Assembly: GCF_040412425.1 (NCBI RefSeq)
Contig: NC_089755.1
Coordinates: 54,160,798-54,224,797 of the forward strand
From: Macrobrachium rosenbergii
Taxonomy: Eukaryota; Arthropoda; Malacostraca; Decapoda; Palaemonidae
Reading direction: 5' to 3'
Length of the DNA: 64,000 nt
Shown: piece after piece, positions 24,138 to 38,100 of the stretch
Numbering within the stretch: the stretch's first letter is position 1
Layout: every line of letters begins with the position of its first letter
The notes under the pieces: generated by a model
The model's database searches: none
What the model was told of the DNA's origin: nothing
What the model saw: only the letters and a program-made list of their open reading frames with translations
Made by a program: the position numbers and the translations under genes

Positions 24138-24442
24138 CCTGGAATATAAAATTTAGACCAAAGGCCAAGTCCTGGGACCTATGAGGCCACTCAGCGCTGA
24201 AAGGGAAATTGAGAGTAAAATGGTTTGAAAGGTGTAACAGGAGGAAAACCTCGCAGTTGCACTATAAAACAATTGTTAGAGAGGGTGGAAAGTAAGATGG
24301 AAGAAAGAGAATATTGAACGGAGGTACAGTAAAAGGAATGAAAGGGGTTGCAGCTTAGGGCCGAAGGGACGCCGCAAAGAACCCAAACGCCTACAGTGCA
24401 CCGTATGAGGTGCACTGACGGCACTAACCCCCTACGGGAGAA
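24138..24442 (+). repeat. Dispersed family A, near full copy
   Basis: All blocks are present in order, ending with the inverted motif cagtgcacc...ggtgcactg (24394-24417) and 'cccctacggg'. It is the best plus-strand reference copy in the window. Confidence 0.8.
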
Positions 24443-24873
24443 TCCTGCATCAATAAAAGTAAACGACAGTTTATACAAATATTGGCTCGCTTCTTCAGTA
24501 CTAGCAACAACTAGTTTTGAAGCTTACATGTTAAAGACACACACACATATGGGGAAGGAATCACCTGAGATGGGGGCCATTTTTAAAGGATAATAAAAAG
24601 ACGAACATTCTATAAACAGCATTTGTTTATTCCTATAGCTACCTATGTTTGCTGTATACATCAATATGTAGGTTCAGCATGTGACTAAACTTAGTTATCC
24701 GGCCGAGTTAAAAACGGCCTGGTTTTACAATATAGTATATAGCCTTGGAAGACTCTTTACACACATATATATCTGCCAGGTTTTTTTTTTTCAATTCATT
24801 TTTTCCCTTCAGTGATCAGTTTTACACTTGTTTTTTATTTTCCATCTGATACAGAACTGGAACAGCCAAAAGA

Positions 24874-24987
<114 letters not shown>

Positions 24988-25502
24988 AAAATCTACACTC
25001 TCTACTTGTTCTTCAGTTCCCTCTCCTTGTAAAACAAATAATTAAAGAGGTATGATAATATTACTTTCATTCCTTCTGGAGAGTATCCGATTGCAAAATT
25101 ACAACACATTTTACATTTTTTTCCAGATGAAAGCAAAAAATGAACTTACACAAAAAATTCACAATGAAATAACTAACAAACAGATCTTTTTTTCACATTT
25201 TCAATTCGTCTGCATTCCTTGCAAAACCGATCAATCAATCTTTCACGTTCGATCGAATCGATCAGGTGGCTTTATACATGTTGATGTGCACAAACCCAGA
25301 TTGTAAAAAAAAAAAAAAATATAATTTACAAAACACAGAGTAACGTAGTACAGGCGCAAAATAATAATAATAATAAAAGAGGAAAACTACAATATATAAA
25401 AATTATAGACAGCTTTTTACCACACCCTGTAGCTTCAGATCCCTAACGGGAGTTTGAACACTGGAATCGATGAATTTCCATTCCTTAAGAGTATAACAAA
25501 TG

Positions 25503-25506
<4 letters not shown>

Positions 25507-25589
<83 letters not shown>

Positions 25590-25672
25590 GAGCAAAAATA
25601 TAATAATAATAAAATTAATGGTAATGATAATAAAGGTGGCGACAGAGTATTTAAAAAAAGGTATATGAGTTC

Positions 25673-25746
<74 letters not shown>
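25507..25746. repeat. Two (GA)n microsatellites
   Basis: (GA)40 at 25507-25586 and (GA)36 at 25675-25746, separated by AT-rich sequence with short TAA runs. Confidence 0.97.
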
Positions 25747-25748
<2 letters not shown>

Positions 25749-26830
25749 TTCGCAACAACTGCGACTATTATCATCATAATAATAATGATGACAATCATGA
25801 GAAAAATAATAATTATAATAATAATAATAATAATACTCTAAATAAAGGAAGGATCAATATAATTCCCCTTCGCAAAACAAGACTAGTTCATTCTTGTAGC
25901 CAAATTATCATGTGTTCTTTATTACTCCCCCTTCTGTTCTCCTCCTTCTTCCTGTCTCCTCCTGACGCTTAAAATATATTTATATATTTATAAAAAAAAA
26001 AAAGAGAAACAGAAATCCGTATTTTCACTTCGTTTTGGGGCAAAATTACTTCATGCAATTCCTGACTGGGCAGATTTTGCATGACCCGTAGACTGAATGA
26101 CTAAAAAAAGAATTTTAAAAATAAAAAAAAATATCAGGTTTGAGAGGGAAAAGTCAGGTAAAAAAAAAAAAAAGAAAGGTCAATATTCATGAAACGCAGA
26201 ATCAGCAGTATTTGGCCTATAATACTGATCCTTGAACTTAAAAATTACAAAAAAATTCATTAAGTAGCCTAACGAAAGAATCTGCGTAAAAAAAAAGAGA
26301 AAGTTGATGGTAATACTAATACTTAGGTGACTCGCGGGGGAAAATTGGGCAGCTAAAAGGTGCGACATTGTAAAATCTAAAAAAAAGAAATAATACTGTA
26401 CACATTGGAACAAAGTGGAAGAGAAAAAAAAATGGCAAAATAAATAGAAACAAAAAATTCATCAGCGTAAAAATAATCCCTTAACATCTACTCTCTCCTT
26501 AATGCTACATAACGACCTAATACTTATCATCATCATCATCATCCATTTATTCCGACAGACAGACAGACAAACGACTCATAAATAGGTCTCCTTTGTAATA
26601 AACATAATCTCAGATCATAATTCTGATACTTCGAAGAAAAAAAAAAAAATCAGAAGAGTATATAAGTTTCCCTACAGAAGAAATCAAGAAGAAGTATGAA
26701 GATGACAATCTCAGCATGCGTGCTTGCTTGCTTGCTTGTACAAGCTTGCTTGATTGATTGCGTGCATGCGTGCGCGCGCGCGGGAGCGTGAGACCCATCC
26801 AACCAACCGCCTGACTATTTAAAAAAAAAA

Positions 26831-26867
26831 GAAGAAGAAGAAGAAGAAGAAGAAGAAGAAGAAGAAG
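26831..26867. repeat. (GAA)n microsatellite
   Basis: About twelve GAA units after an A10 run. Confidence 0.95.
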
Positions 26868-27099
26868 CCTCTTTGGTTCAAACAGCCTATCAGAGGTCAC
26901 GGAAGGTCACGGAAGGTCATGAAGACGTCGGTGCCCCACGATCTACCAACCAACAGCTTTCTACAGAGAGTCGAAGTAGCAGCAGCAGATAGGTGAAACA
27001 ACCCCACTGTATTCTGTTGTTGTTGTAGTTATACTGTTGTTTCTAAGCTCTTGATTACAGTAGCCTCTTCTGACGATATCAGAGGTATGTTAAGTTTGC

Positions 27100-27102
<3 letters not shown>

Positions 27103-27170
<68 letters not shown>
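27103..27170. repeat. (TA)n microsatellite
   Basis: 34 TA units grading into TACA-type sequence. Confidence 0.97.
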
Positions 27171-27182
<12 letters not shown>

Positions 27183-28469
27183 CAAATACATATATATATA
27201 CATAGATGCAGATATAATCATATACACATTTATATAATTATATATCTCTCTCTATTTTAATCATATACCTATTCCTCAGAGGATATCAATCAACCAGCGC
27301 TTATATAATAATAAAAATGACGCTTCGACTGTTTCATTTGTGTTTTCCCTAATTTCATTTTTTGAGGGGTGGGGGGTGGTGGGTGGGTGGGAGAAATAAA
27401 AAAAAAAAAAAAACGACACAAATAAGTAGGGATTCAGAGAGTTTTTGATCAACGCCAAAAACAGCAGTCAGTTGATGTCGGTCCTGGACAGCGACAAAAC
27501 CCCCAAAATGAACAAACCAAAAACCCGAGAGATTTAAAAATGAATAAATGAAAATTAAAAATTAATAAAAAAACATCTATTAAAAAAAATACGAAGTTAC
27601 TGGTAGCAGGGAGATGCCAACAGCTCATCCCATTATAGGAGGACGGTCTCCCCGTACCCAGAGTGAAAAAAAAGTGTGCGAACCATGTCTCCAGATGCCC
27701 TTTGTCGAAAGTGTTTTTTTTTTTTTTTTCGTACGGCTTTCCTTCCTTCAGGCACACCGGAGAAGGTAAAGGCCCTTGAGTGCTATGTACAAGAGAAGGG
27801 GAAAATGCCTTCGGGGAGGATTCTCGAAAAAACTACTTGGTTTCGCCCCGTGCAGTCATCTATCTGCCAATCGTCATCGTCGTCATCAACTCACTCACTC
27901 ATTTCCATTCTTTATTTTCCTTTGAAGTCCTTCTGCCAATCGTCATCAGCTCACTCACTCATTTCCATTCTCTATTTTCTTTTGAAGTCTTTCTCGAGAG
28001 TGTGCCTGAAGGTGGAAGGTTTGGTTTTTGTTTTGTTTAAGATTAGAACGTGTGGTAACTGGCTCAGGAAAAAAAAAAAAACAAAAAACATAAAAAAAAA
28101 GCAAGCTCGTGACTTGAGTGATGATTTCTTTGGTATCCTAGCTAGAGATCCGTCCGTGCCTCTTGAAAAAAAAAACACGCACTCAGCTAAACTAGTAGCC
28201 TCTGACAGAGACGTTATTAATCTTTAAAATGTAAATAAACTATTTCTTTCATCATGGTTGTTGTTGCTATAGTCGTCTTAGGTCCTTTTTTTAATTTTTT
28301 TTTTTGCACTCTCAACAGCACTTGCTTCTACTCTGCACTGTTATAGTATGTCTCTCTCCCTGCTTGCAAGAACTGAGAACTCGGCTTGCTTGCGTTCTGT
28401 GGCGTCGTCGCTAGGCCTAATGATCCTCCGCTGCGACGTCGAACGCCAGCCATTGCACAGGGAAGTGGA

Positions 28470-28770
28470 ACTCGAACAAGATGGCTCTCGTGTGCTTCTT
28501 GTTAATGCCAATGTCTTCCGTACAACAACAACATTATCCTCCTCCTTCAGGAATTAAACAAGCGACGGCGGGTGGCGCTCTGTCATGACGAAGGAGAAGT
28601 AGAAGAAGAAGGAGAAGAAGAAGAAGATGAAGAAGAAGAAGGAGAAACAAATGGCTCTGGTGTGCTCGTTAATGCCAATGTCTTTCGCGGAACAACAGCG
28701 TCCTCCTTCCTCAGGAGACAAACCAACGACGACGGGTGTTGTTGCTCTGTCACGACGAAGAAGAAGGCGA
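28470..28770 (-). repeat. Diverged tandem duplication in the Pax-like 3' UTR
   Basis: 'atggctct(c/g)gtgtgct' through 'gttaatgccaatgtctt' to a 'gctctgtca(t/c)gacgaag' block occurs at about 28480-28600 and 28650-28768, separated by a GAA-rich stretch. It lies downstream of the stop codon on the gene's strand, so it is probably 3' UTR. A candidate AATAAA on the minus strand is at 27916-27911. Confidence 0.6.
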
Positions 28771-28821
28771 CGACGCAGACGCAGACGCAGAAGAAGAAGA
28801 AGACGACTCCGGAACGAGGCG

Positions 28822-29132
28822 TTACGTGCAGCGGTGGTTCTGCTGCCTGACGCAGGGCATCACGCTACTGCTGCTGCTGCTGCTGTTGCTTAATGAAGAC
28901 TGAAGCATGCGCAGTCTAGTAGCCGCTGCGTTCAGGTGACTGCTGTTGTTGCTGGTGGTGGTGTTACCGGCGCCAACGCTGTGGTCACCAGCGTTGCCAC
29001 CGCTGCTGGTGGTGGTGGTCGTGGTGGTGGTGTTGTTGCCGCCGCCGCCGCCGCCGCCGCCGCCGTTGTTGTTGTTGTTGTGATTGTTGTTGTTGTTGTT
29101 GTTGAGGCCACCATTGCCGTAGTTACACATAT
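28822..29132 (-). CDS. Pax-like terminal exon g, homopolymer-rich
   Basis: 311 bases, acceptor CTTCCAG, stop TAA at 28824-28822. It encodes NMCNYGNGG, then runs of Asn, Gly (nine) and Thr (eight), a Ser run, and the end [11 protein letters not shown]. The runs come from triplet repeats (GTT, GCC, GTG on the plus strand). An additional downstream exon through an internal donor cannot be excluded. Confidence 0.7.
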
Positions 29133-30933
29133 CTGGAAGTCAAGAAGAAGAGTTATGGACGATGGTTACGGCCAATTAAGGACTATAGTTAAGGACGGTT
29201 AAGGGCAACAGTTTAGTTAAGGACAATAGTTAAGGCCAATTATGGACAATAGTTACCGATGATTAAGGACAATAGTTACCGATGATTAAGAAAAACAGTT
29301 TACTTATGGACAATTTAGGATAATAGTTAAGGCCAATTAAGGACAATAGTTAAGGACGATTAAGGACAACAGTTTTAGTTAAGGACAATAGTTAAGGGGA
29401 ATAATTACGAACAATAGTTAAGGACAATAGTTAAGGAAGATTAAGGACAGTAGCTAAGGGGAACAATATTTAAGGAAGATTAAGGAACAATAGTTATGGA
29501 CGATTAAGGACAATAGTTAAGGAAAATAATTAAGGACAATTAAGAACAATAGTTAAGAAATGAACATACTGCGAGTATTTTTTTTAAATAACAATAATAA
29601 TGGCAATTACCAGCCTCTTAGAGAAACTAACAAAATGATTGGAACCCAAAGTAAAATATAGATAAAAAAAATTAACATACAATGAGTATTTTTTAATAAA
29701 AATAATGACCACATTACCATCTCATTGTAAATATGATAAAAAAAACAGTATTTTTGGATAAACTAACCAAAGGATTTTGGAACCCAACGTACATATAAAA
29801 AAATATTAACATACTAATGAGCATACTATGAGCATTTTTCAATATAATGATAATAATAGTAATAATGATCACAGTATCAAAATCTCATTCTAAATATGAG
29901 AAAAAACGCATTTTTGGAGAAACTAACCCAAAGTAAATATGAAAAACGTTAACAAATAATGAATATTTCTTAATAATAATAATAATGATAATACCAAAAT
30001 CTCATTTTAAATATGAGCAAAAAAAAAAATTTTTTTTTAAGAAACTAACCAAAGTACATATGAAAAAATAAACATACTATGAATATTTCTTAAAATTCAT
30101 AGTATGAACATTTGGTATTGTCTTTATTACAATAAAGCCAATACCAAAATCTCATTCTAAATATGAAAAAAACGCATTTTTGGAGAAACTAACCAAAAGA
30201 TTGGAACCCAACGTAAAGATTAAAAAAAAAAAAAAAGAAATTAACATACATCAATACTCACAGTTACTTACTGAGAAGCCCTCCAGTTCCGTAACCGTAG
30301 GTGGGATATGTGGAGGAGTATTGTGTGTAGGGGGAGGAGTAGGTGTAGTCGACCATCGACCCTACGCTGGCGGTACCTGAAACGAGGTCAGAGGTCAAAG
30401 CGGGAACTCTGGAAAGTACTAGAGATTGATCGATTTAAGTCTGCAAGGGAATTGACCTTATTTATGTTTTACACTGCAAGCAGTCCTAGAGAATTATCTG
30501 TTTAAATTTTTTTTTTTAGAGAATTAACTTAAAGTTTTCCCACTCCGCAAAGTCCTACAGAGTCCTAGAGAATTGTCTCTTTAAGTTTGCTAGAGAATTG
30601 TCTCTTTTTTAAGCTTTCCGCTTAAAACAGTCCCAGAGAATGATCTCATTAGGTTTGATAGACAATTAACTCCAAGTTTTCCACTCCAAACAGTCATAGA
30701 TAATTAACTTTTTAAGTTTTCCACTCCAAAAATTCCTAGAGAATGATGTCTTTTAATTTTTACACTCCAAAAATTCCTAGAGAATGATCTCTTTTAATTT
30801 TTACACTCCAAAAAATTCCTAGAGAATTTGACAAATCTGTTATTAGGGGACATTGATGTAGACTCAACATTTACATAAATATCAATGTGAATGTCTTTAT
30901 ATTTACGAACGTACCTATATATATATACTGTAC

Positions 30934-31001
<68 letters not shown>

Positions 31002-31264
31002 ATATACATACATTTTTTCTTACTCTTTTCAACATTTAAGAGTTCATAATATATATCGGATTAAAGTGCATCTGCCTAACACTTATTTTTGAGATCGCCG
31101 TAGGAAATTTTTGTGAAAAATTAATTTACGATTTTTTTCCTGACTGCAAATTTGATTGTCAATTAAGTAAGTAAAACAGCGTCAGCTTCAATTGTAAATG
31201 GAAAAGGTGGTTTCCGAATGACCTTCAAAATACTTTTAGTTCTGTGAATCTTTCTTTAATTTTC

Positions 31265-31298
<34 letters not shown>

Positions 31299-33165
31299 TC
31301 TTTTCCACAAGATCCAGTTTCAACTTTCGTTTTCTTGAAGCCCTGGTGTGGCACAATGCGTGAGCAGGACATTGCCAAAACGAAGGACGAGCACCTGGGT
31401 GGGCGTGTGTAGACGTGCATGCGGGCGTGCAAGTGCGCAAGTGCGTGGAAACGACTTACCTGTGTAGTGTGTGATGGGCGGGAGAGTGGTATACGTTGGG
31501 TCGGGTGTGCTCGCTACATGGGCATGCATGGGTACGTGGGCATGCGTGGATGTATGCACGGGAGTGGGCGCATGTGCGGAAGTGGAAACATGGGCGTGAT
31601 GTGTTGCTGCGTGGGCGTGCGAAGCGGGCTGCAGGACCGTGAGGGCGGTGGTGCAAGGAGTGTCGGCCTTTAAGGGCGAGGAACACGGCGCGACAACGAG
31701 ACTCTCCAGGGGCGTCACGCCCTCGCTGACGGGCGTTTGGTCCGCGTAGTGGGTGGGCTGGGTGTCTATGGTGGCGTAGCCAGGGTTGGAGGTCGGCTGT
31801 GAGGTGCTCAGTGGGGTGTAGGCCGAACCTCCTCCTCCTGACGTGCGGATAACAACAACTTCCCATCACACACACGCTCTCTCGACTACTAGGGGCCCTC
31901 GGCCACAACATTTAAGCTACTCGTGAGGATCCATCCCCTAGGGAGGATCTGTGGGACGAGGATGCCTGCCTATGCACGTGTTCGTCGGTGGATAAGGATA
32001 CAGTGAGTATCCTACGAAACAAATTTGAAACTCCTGATATATGAGTCCGGAACTCGGCCCTGGAAATCACCAATGGGGCCTGGCCTCTCAAAATGAAAAT
32101 AAAACTTAACAATTTCGTCGTATCCTACGAAATCAATTTGAAACTCCTGATATATGAGTCGGAACTCGGCCCTGGTAATCACCAATGGGGCCTTGACTCT
32201 CAAAATGAAAATATCAACAAATTTAATGAATTCGTTTTAAGAAACAAGAAAGATGAATTACTTAATTCATATCCTCACAAATGAGCTTGAAACTCTGCCC
32301 TGGTAATCGCCAATAGGGCCGTGACTCTCGAATGAAAATAAGTTAAGGAATACTCGTACAGACTCAGTTGTCCAGATCTGTAGTACACTCAAGCGACGAA
32401 TTTGACAAATTTTTTAAGAAAAGTAAAAATTGCATTATTGGATTCTTAACTTCCTTAATCATCTGAAGCATTGCAAAAGGAACCAATATTTGTACTTCAT
32501 TCAGGTTATGGAGAATACACTGACGTTTGATATAAAAATTAAATGTTATGTGGGCTAGGCATCCTCGTCTCAGAATACTGTACTGCAGAAGTCTACCAGA
32601 TGCAACCAAATTCTACTGAACTATAGAACATGAAATAAACTTGAAAAAATAAAAAAAAAATGATAATTTAAAGAGGGAATCAGTCTGCAAGGTCATCAGA
32701 TGAAAGTGAGGCTAACATAAGGGAAATTTTTATCTAGTTAATTGCTGACAGTTTACTCTGATGAAAAACTTGAAATCACTGATTCCCTCTTCTTAAAATT
32801 ATCACAAAACCAAACTGGTATCTGTTTAGTTCCTTAATAATAAAACTCTGGGTTGCATCATCCAAAAAAATAACTGGCTACTAGTGCAAAATGCAGTGCA
32901 ATGTTAAAGTGCACAGGTGCATATGTGCATGATTAAAAAAACTAATAATCAAAATATTAACTAAAAAATTAATCTGAAAAAAATTGGCTTCTAGAGATGA
33001 TAAAAAAATAATGAAAGTTTTACACCCCAGTCTTGTCTGGGACTAAAAAAATGAATGCTTGGGTAAATGACTGTGTTAGTTCAGATCATGCCTGTGCATG
33101 CAGTTGAATGTTCTGAGAATATATGTGCTATGTTGTGTATGTGGGTGTACACATGTTCTCTCATA

Positions 33166-33226
<61 letters not shown>

Positions 33227-33243
33227 GTTATATATATGTATAT

Positions 33244-33304
<61 letters not shown>

Positions 33305-33730
33305 CATACATGCATAACCCAATCAGAGACACACATGCAAGCACGCAAATAAATACATTCCATAAAAGAGACTTATACCTCTCAAAGGCAAATGGAAGAT
33401 GCAATGCTCCAATCATGCTTGGAGTTAGAAAGTGGAAATGACAAAGTGTAATAATAGAAAATGCTGACCCATGCATTACTGACAAGAGGGAATTAACAAA
33501 AGGAATTTTTTTTTATAAAAAATTTGCCACACCAGGGAATGTTCACTTCAAGATAAATGTATTGATAATGTATTAATCGGTACCAGTCACCTTTCCATTA
33601 TACAATTTTTTTTTAAAGGAGATGATGATGATGATATAATGATAGTATGACGATGACGATATGATGAGAAAGTCCAGGTAATATTTGGGAAATGATGATA
33701 AGTTATGACAAGTCAAAGATAGCGTGTATC

Positions 33731-33782
<52 letters not shown>

Positions 33783-33842
33783 CCCTGACGTACATTTTTA
33801 ATCACAACATCCTGAATATCTATAACGATATAAGAATGAATA

Positions 33843-33896
<54 letters not shown>

Positions 33897-34304
33897 CTTT
33901 CTTTAATAAACCATTCTTTGACGTGAAATGAAAACTTGGACTAAACCGTATAACCAGAGAACAGAATAGTTAAACCACGGACAGAAATAAACCAAAGTAA
34001 ACCGCCTCTAATAACCATTAGAGATATCTGAGTGGAAATTCGTATGAGAAATATATTATTATTAGTAAAACAATTAAGTGATTTAGATTCCATATGACAA
34101 CTGATGATTAGATCCAACACCACAATTAGAGGAACAAGGGGGAATATTTTGATTTTGAGAATTCTGAGTCTGAAAATACACACACATACATACGTACAAA
34201 CACACACACAAACACGAAAGCCAAGATTATTCACAATATATTCTTTTCGAGCTGCCTTAAGGATATTATCTGTTCGTTCAGTCTTCTGGAGATCTAAAAC
34301 AATC

Positions 34305-34363
<59 letters not shown>

Positions 34364-34588
34364 GGTCTTCCTGAAGCTAGTCTTCCTCTGAACGAGTGCC
34401 AGGGGCTTCTTCCTCCTCCTCTTCTTCTTCTTCAATAAATCAAACCGTTCATAGAATCCCCGCTTTTCACAGCAACGGAACGGTGATAAAATTCCATGGC
34501 TGAATACCAGCCCGCGACTGTAAAATCCCCCATTGTCCCTTCGCATTGTTGGCGGACGTATGATGAGTTACACCGCCTCCATAAGCCC

Positions 34589-34671
<83 letters not shown>

Positions 34672-34715
34672 CAAAACACTAAAACATATCTTGCTCAGGT
34701 TGGCCTCGTATAGCC

Positions 34716-34778
<63 letters not shown>

Positions 34779-35077
34779 CTCCCTCAAAACACAAAACATA
34801 TCTTACTCAGGTTGGCCTCGTTCTCTCTCTCTCTATGTTTCACTCTCTCTTTCTTTCTGTATATATTTCCGTATTCCTTTGGACGCCACTCCATCCTCTC
34901 TCTCTCTCTCCCTTTATTTTTTTTTTTTTGCTTCCGTATCGTAAAATATATTAAGAGTGAAGTCTAAAACTAACAAAGTTTGTGGAAACTGTGCACGGCA
35001 ATGTCCATTAAAAGTCCTCGAGAACTTCAGTAAAAACGGCGGTAAGAAGAAACGTTCATTTCCAAAATGGCCACCCG

Positions 35078-35144
<67 letters not shown>

Positions 35145-38100
35145 CAACGTCCAGGAATACTGCACAAAATAGAGGCATGATTGAAAGAAAATACACCTCT
35201 TACAAAATGTGTAGCGTGAGACAAGAAGGAACATCTGAAGCCTTTGCTGAGACTAACAGGGCGCGCACGTGCGCATGAACACAAACAGACATACGCACAC
35301 ACACACATATCTATATATATATTTTTGAAAACATCAAGCAAGTACGACAGAAACCTAGTCTGTCTGGCTGTCTCAGCATCTGTCATCCCGTCCAGCAAAA
35401 TAATTGCGCTCTGTCACCTAGGCCGAGGATTTTAGCTGTGAGCTTATCGGCCTACTTGCCCCTTCAGTCTAACCAAACGTTACGCCCTGCCGTCAAGACG
35501 TATAGTACCGCGTCTGTTAGTTTGCCATTCCCTGTCTCTTCGTTCATCGAAGCGCTGATAATGTCTTTTATGAAACTAAAGGTTTAAAAGACAGAGTTTC
35601 CCAATGGAATCTTTAAGTAGAGGGTAGACTTCACGATGACTTCCGAACAAACTTAAGTCTTCAGAAAGAACTTGAAGACAGTGATTCAGCGGACTTTACG
35701 GCCCAACTTGGCAATGGCCCCCTCCCCTCTCTCTCTCTCTCTCTCTCTCAAGCGCACGCACACGTATACATCACACATAGCCCGGGAAGAGTCGAATGTT
35801 ACAATTTTTTTGTTATTATAAGGATCAGAAAATGCATAGTTTCCATTCGAGTTAGTCAGAAGGATGAATACCACATGACATGACGAAGAGTGATGACGTC
35901 ACAACATGAACTTCTCACCCAAGAGAGAAAAATATGACAAATGTGAGTAATTATGATATGAATATCGATTATAAAGGTAAAGGCCTATACAAAATCATAA
36001 AAATAATTATTCTACACATATAAAATTCTTGCTCTGTCCTTACACTACAAAACTTAGAACTCGGAAACAACTGGTTTTAAGCAACCAGCGATTACCGATA
36101 AACCTTCCTGAAAGATCCTCTTGAAAATGTCTACCAGAGACTGGGTGTCGTACTTAAGACCTGTCTTACCGTTGTTAAATGAGATATAGCTAGGAGTAAG
36201 GATTAGGCGATTGGGAAAAAGGTGGGAGGGCTTGTCTTACTGTTGTTAAATGAGATATAGCTAGGAATAAGGATCAGGTGATTGTGAAAAAGGTGGGGTG
36301 CCTGTCTTATCATTTTTAAATGAGATATAGCTAGGAGTAAGGATTAGGTAATTGGGGAAAAGGTTGGAGACCTGTCTTACAGTTGTTAAATGAGATATAG
36401 CTAGGAGTAAGGATTAGGTAATTGGGGAAAAAGGTGGGGGGACCTGTCTTATCATTTTTAAATGAAATATAGCTAGGAATAAGGATCAGGTTATTGTAAA
36501 AAAGGTGGGACGACCTGTCTTACAGTTGTCAAATCAGATATAGCTAGGAATAAGGATTAGGTAATTGGGAAAAAGGTGGGGAGACCTGTCTTACAGTTTT
36601 TAAACGAGACACAGCTAAGAGTGAGGATTACGTGACTGAGAAAAAGGTTGGGTTGGGGGTGGTGTGTTAGGAAGCGCTTCGTCAGACTCACCTTGCTGGA
36701 ACTGTGCGGCTGTGGTGTCAAGGCCTGAGGGTGCCGCTAGGACGGGTTTCACGTCTTGCATGGTAATGGGTGTGAGGGGCGTCAGTCCGCTGGCGCTACC
36801 TGCAGAAGGCCATTCCCAAGAAGCGGGCATCCGGTTAGATTATTTGCTTGACTATCTGGCAACTTTGTTTTTTTAAAGATCACCATTTCATCAACACTTC
36901 TTTCTTAATTTTTCTTACTTTTTCTCTTTCTGATTTCTTCTTTCCTTACTGATTTGTGATGATCATTTACTTTCTTTTTCCAGTTTATCTCTCTCTCTCT
37001 CTAACCAAAACTATTCATTCTGACCTACAGACCGTCATACCCATCACCATGAGAATATATATATATGCCCCAAGGGTGCTTTTCAAGAGAAGGAACTCGA
37101 GCCACGGGGGAGTCCAAATCGCACATCCCATACCTACCTACTAGTGCTGAGGAAGTGTCGGAAGGCAAAAGAGGACTGGGTGAAAGGTGACGAAAGGAGG
37201 AACAAGAGGAAGAAGAAGAAGAAGAAGAAGAGAGAGAAAACGACAAAAATCAACTCGAGAGGACTCACCTAGCGAAGTGGCCAGCGGTGGCGAGTACACG
37301 TGGTTTGTGTTGGACTGAGTCATGGACATTGTCTCGTAAAGGGCGTCGGTGGACACTGACGAAGCTGATACTGAAGGGTAACTGGAGGGGTGGTCCACGA
37401 ATGACTGTACGCTACTGCAATGGGCGCAGAAGGGCAAAGGAGGTCACGTGAATGATGGAGATCAAATAAATTGTGGAGATCACATAAATGATGGGGATCG
37501 CATAAATGATGATCATAAAGATGATGGGGATCACATAAATGATGGAGATCTCATCAATGATGGAGATACTTAAAAATGATGGGGATCACATAAATGATGG
37601 AGATCACATATATAAATGATGGGGATCACATAAATGATGGAGATCACAAAATGATGGGGATCAAATAAATGATGGAGATCACATAAATGATGGAGATCAT
37701 GAAAATGATGGGGTCACATAAATGATGGAGGTCACATAAATGACGATCACATAAATGATGGAGATCATAAAAATGATGGAGATTAAACAAATGGAGATCA
37801 CAAAAATGATGGAGATTAAACAAATGATGGAGATCACATAAATGATGGAGATCATAAAAATGATGGAGATTAAACAAATGATGGAGATCACATAAATGAT
37901 GTAGATCATAAAAATGAAGATTAAACAAATGATGGAGATCACATAAATGATGGAGCTCATATAATTATCACATAAATGATACAAATGATGGTGGTGTTTT
38001 TCAAAATCATCTTACACACCTACTTATCAATCTGAAACATAATAGTACACGTTTGGACCTATGTATACATGAATACACACTAAACGCAATATCATTATTT

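Noticed and set aside
27676..28227. 183-codon plus-strand frame
   Set aside because: Contains T-run-encoded Phe and a duplicated 'tcactcactcatttccattc' segment. It lies in or beyond the 3' end of the minus-strand Pax-like gene and shows no domain.
31267..31295. A29 run considered as a retroposed poly(A) tail
   Set aside because: No gene-like or SINE-like body precedes it and no flanking duplication was seen.
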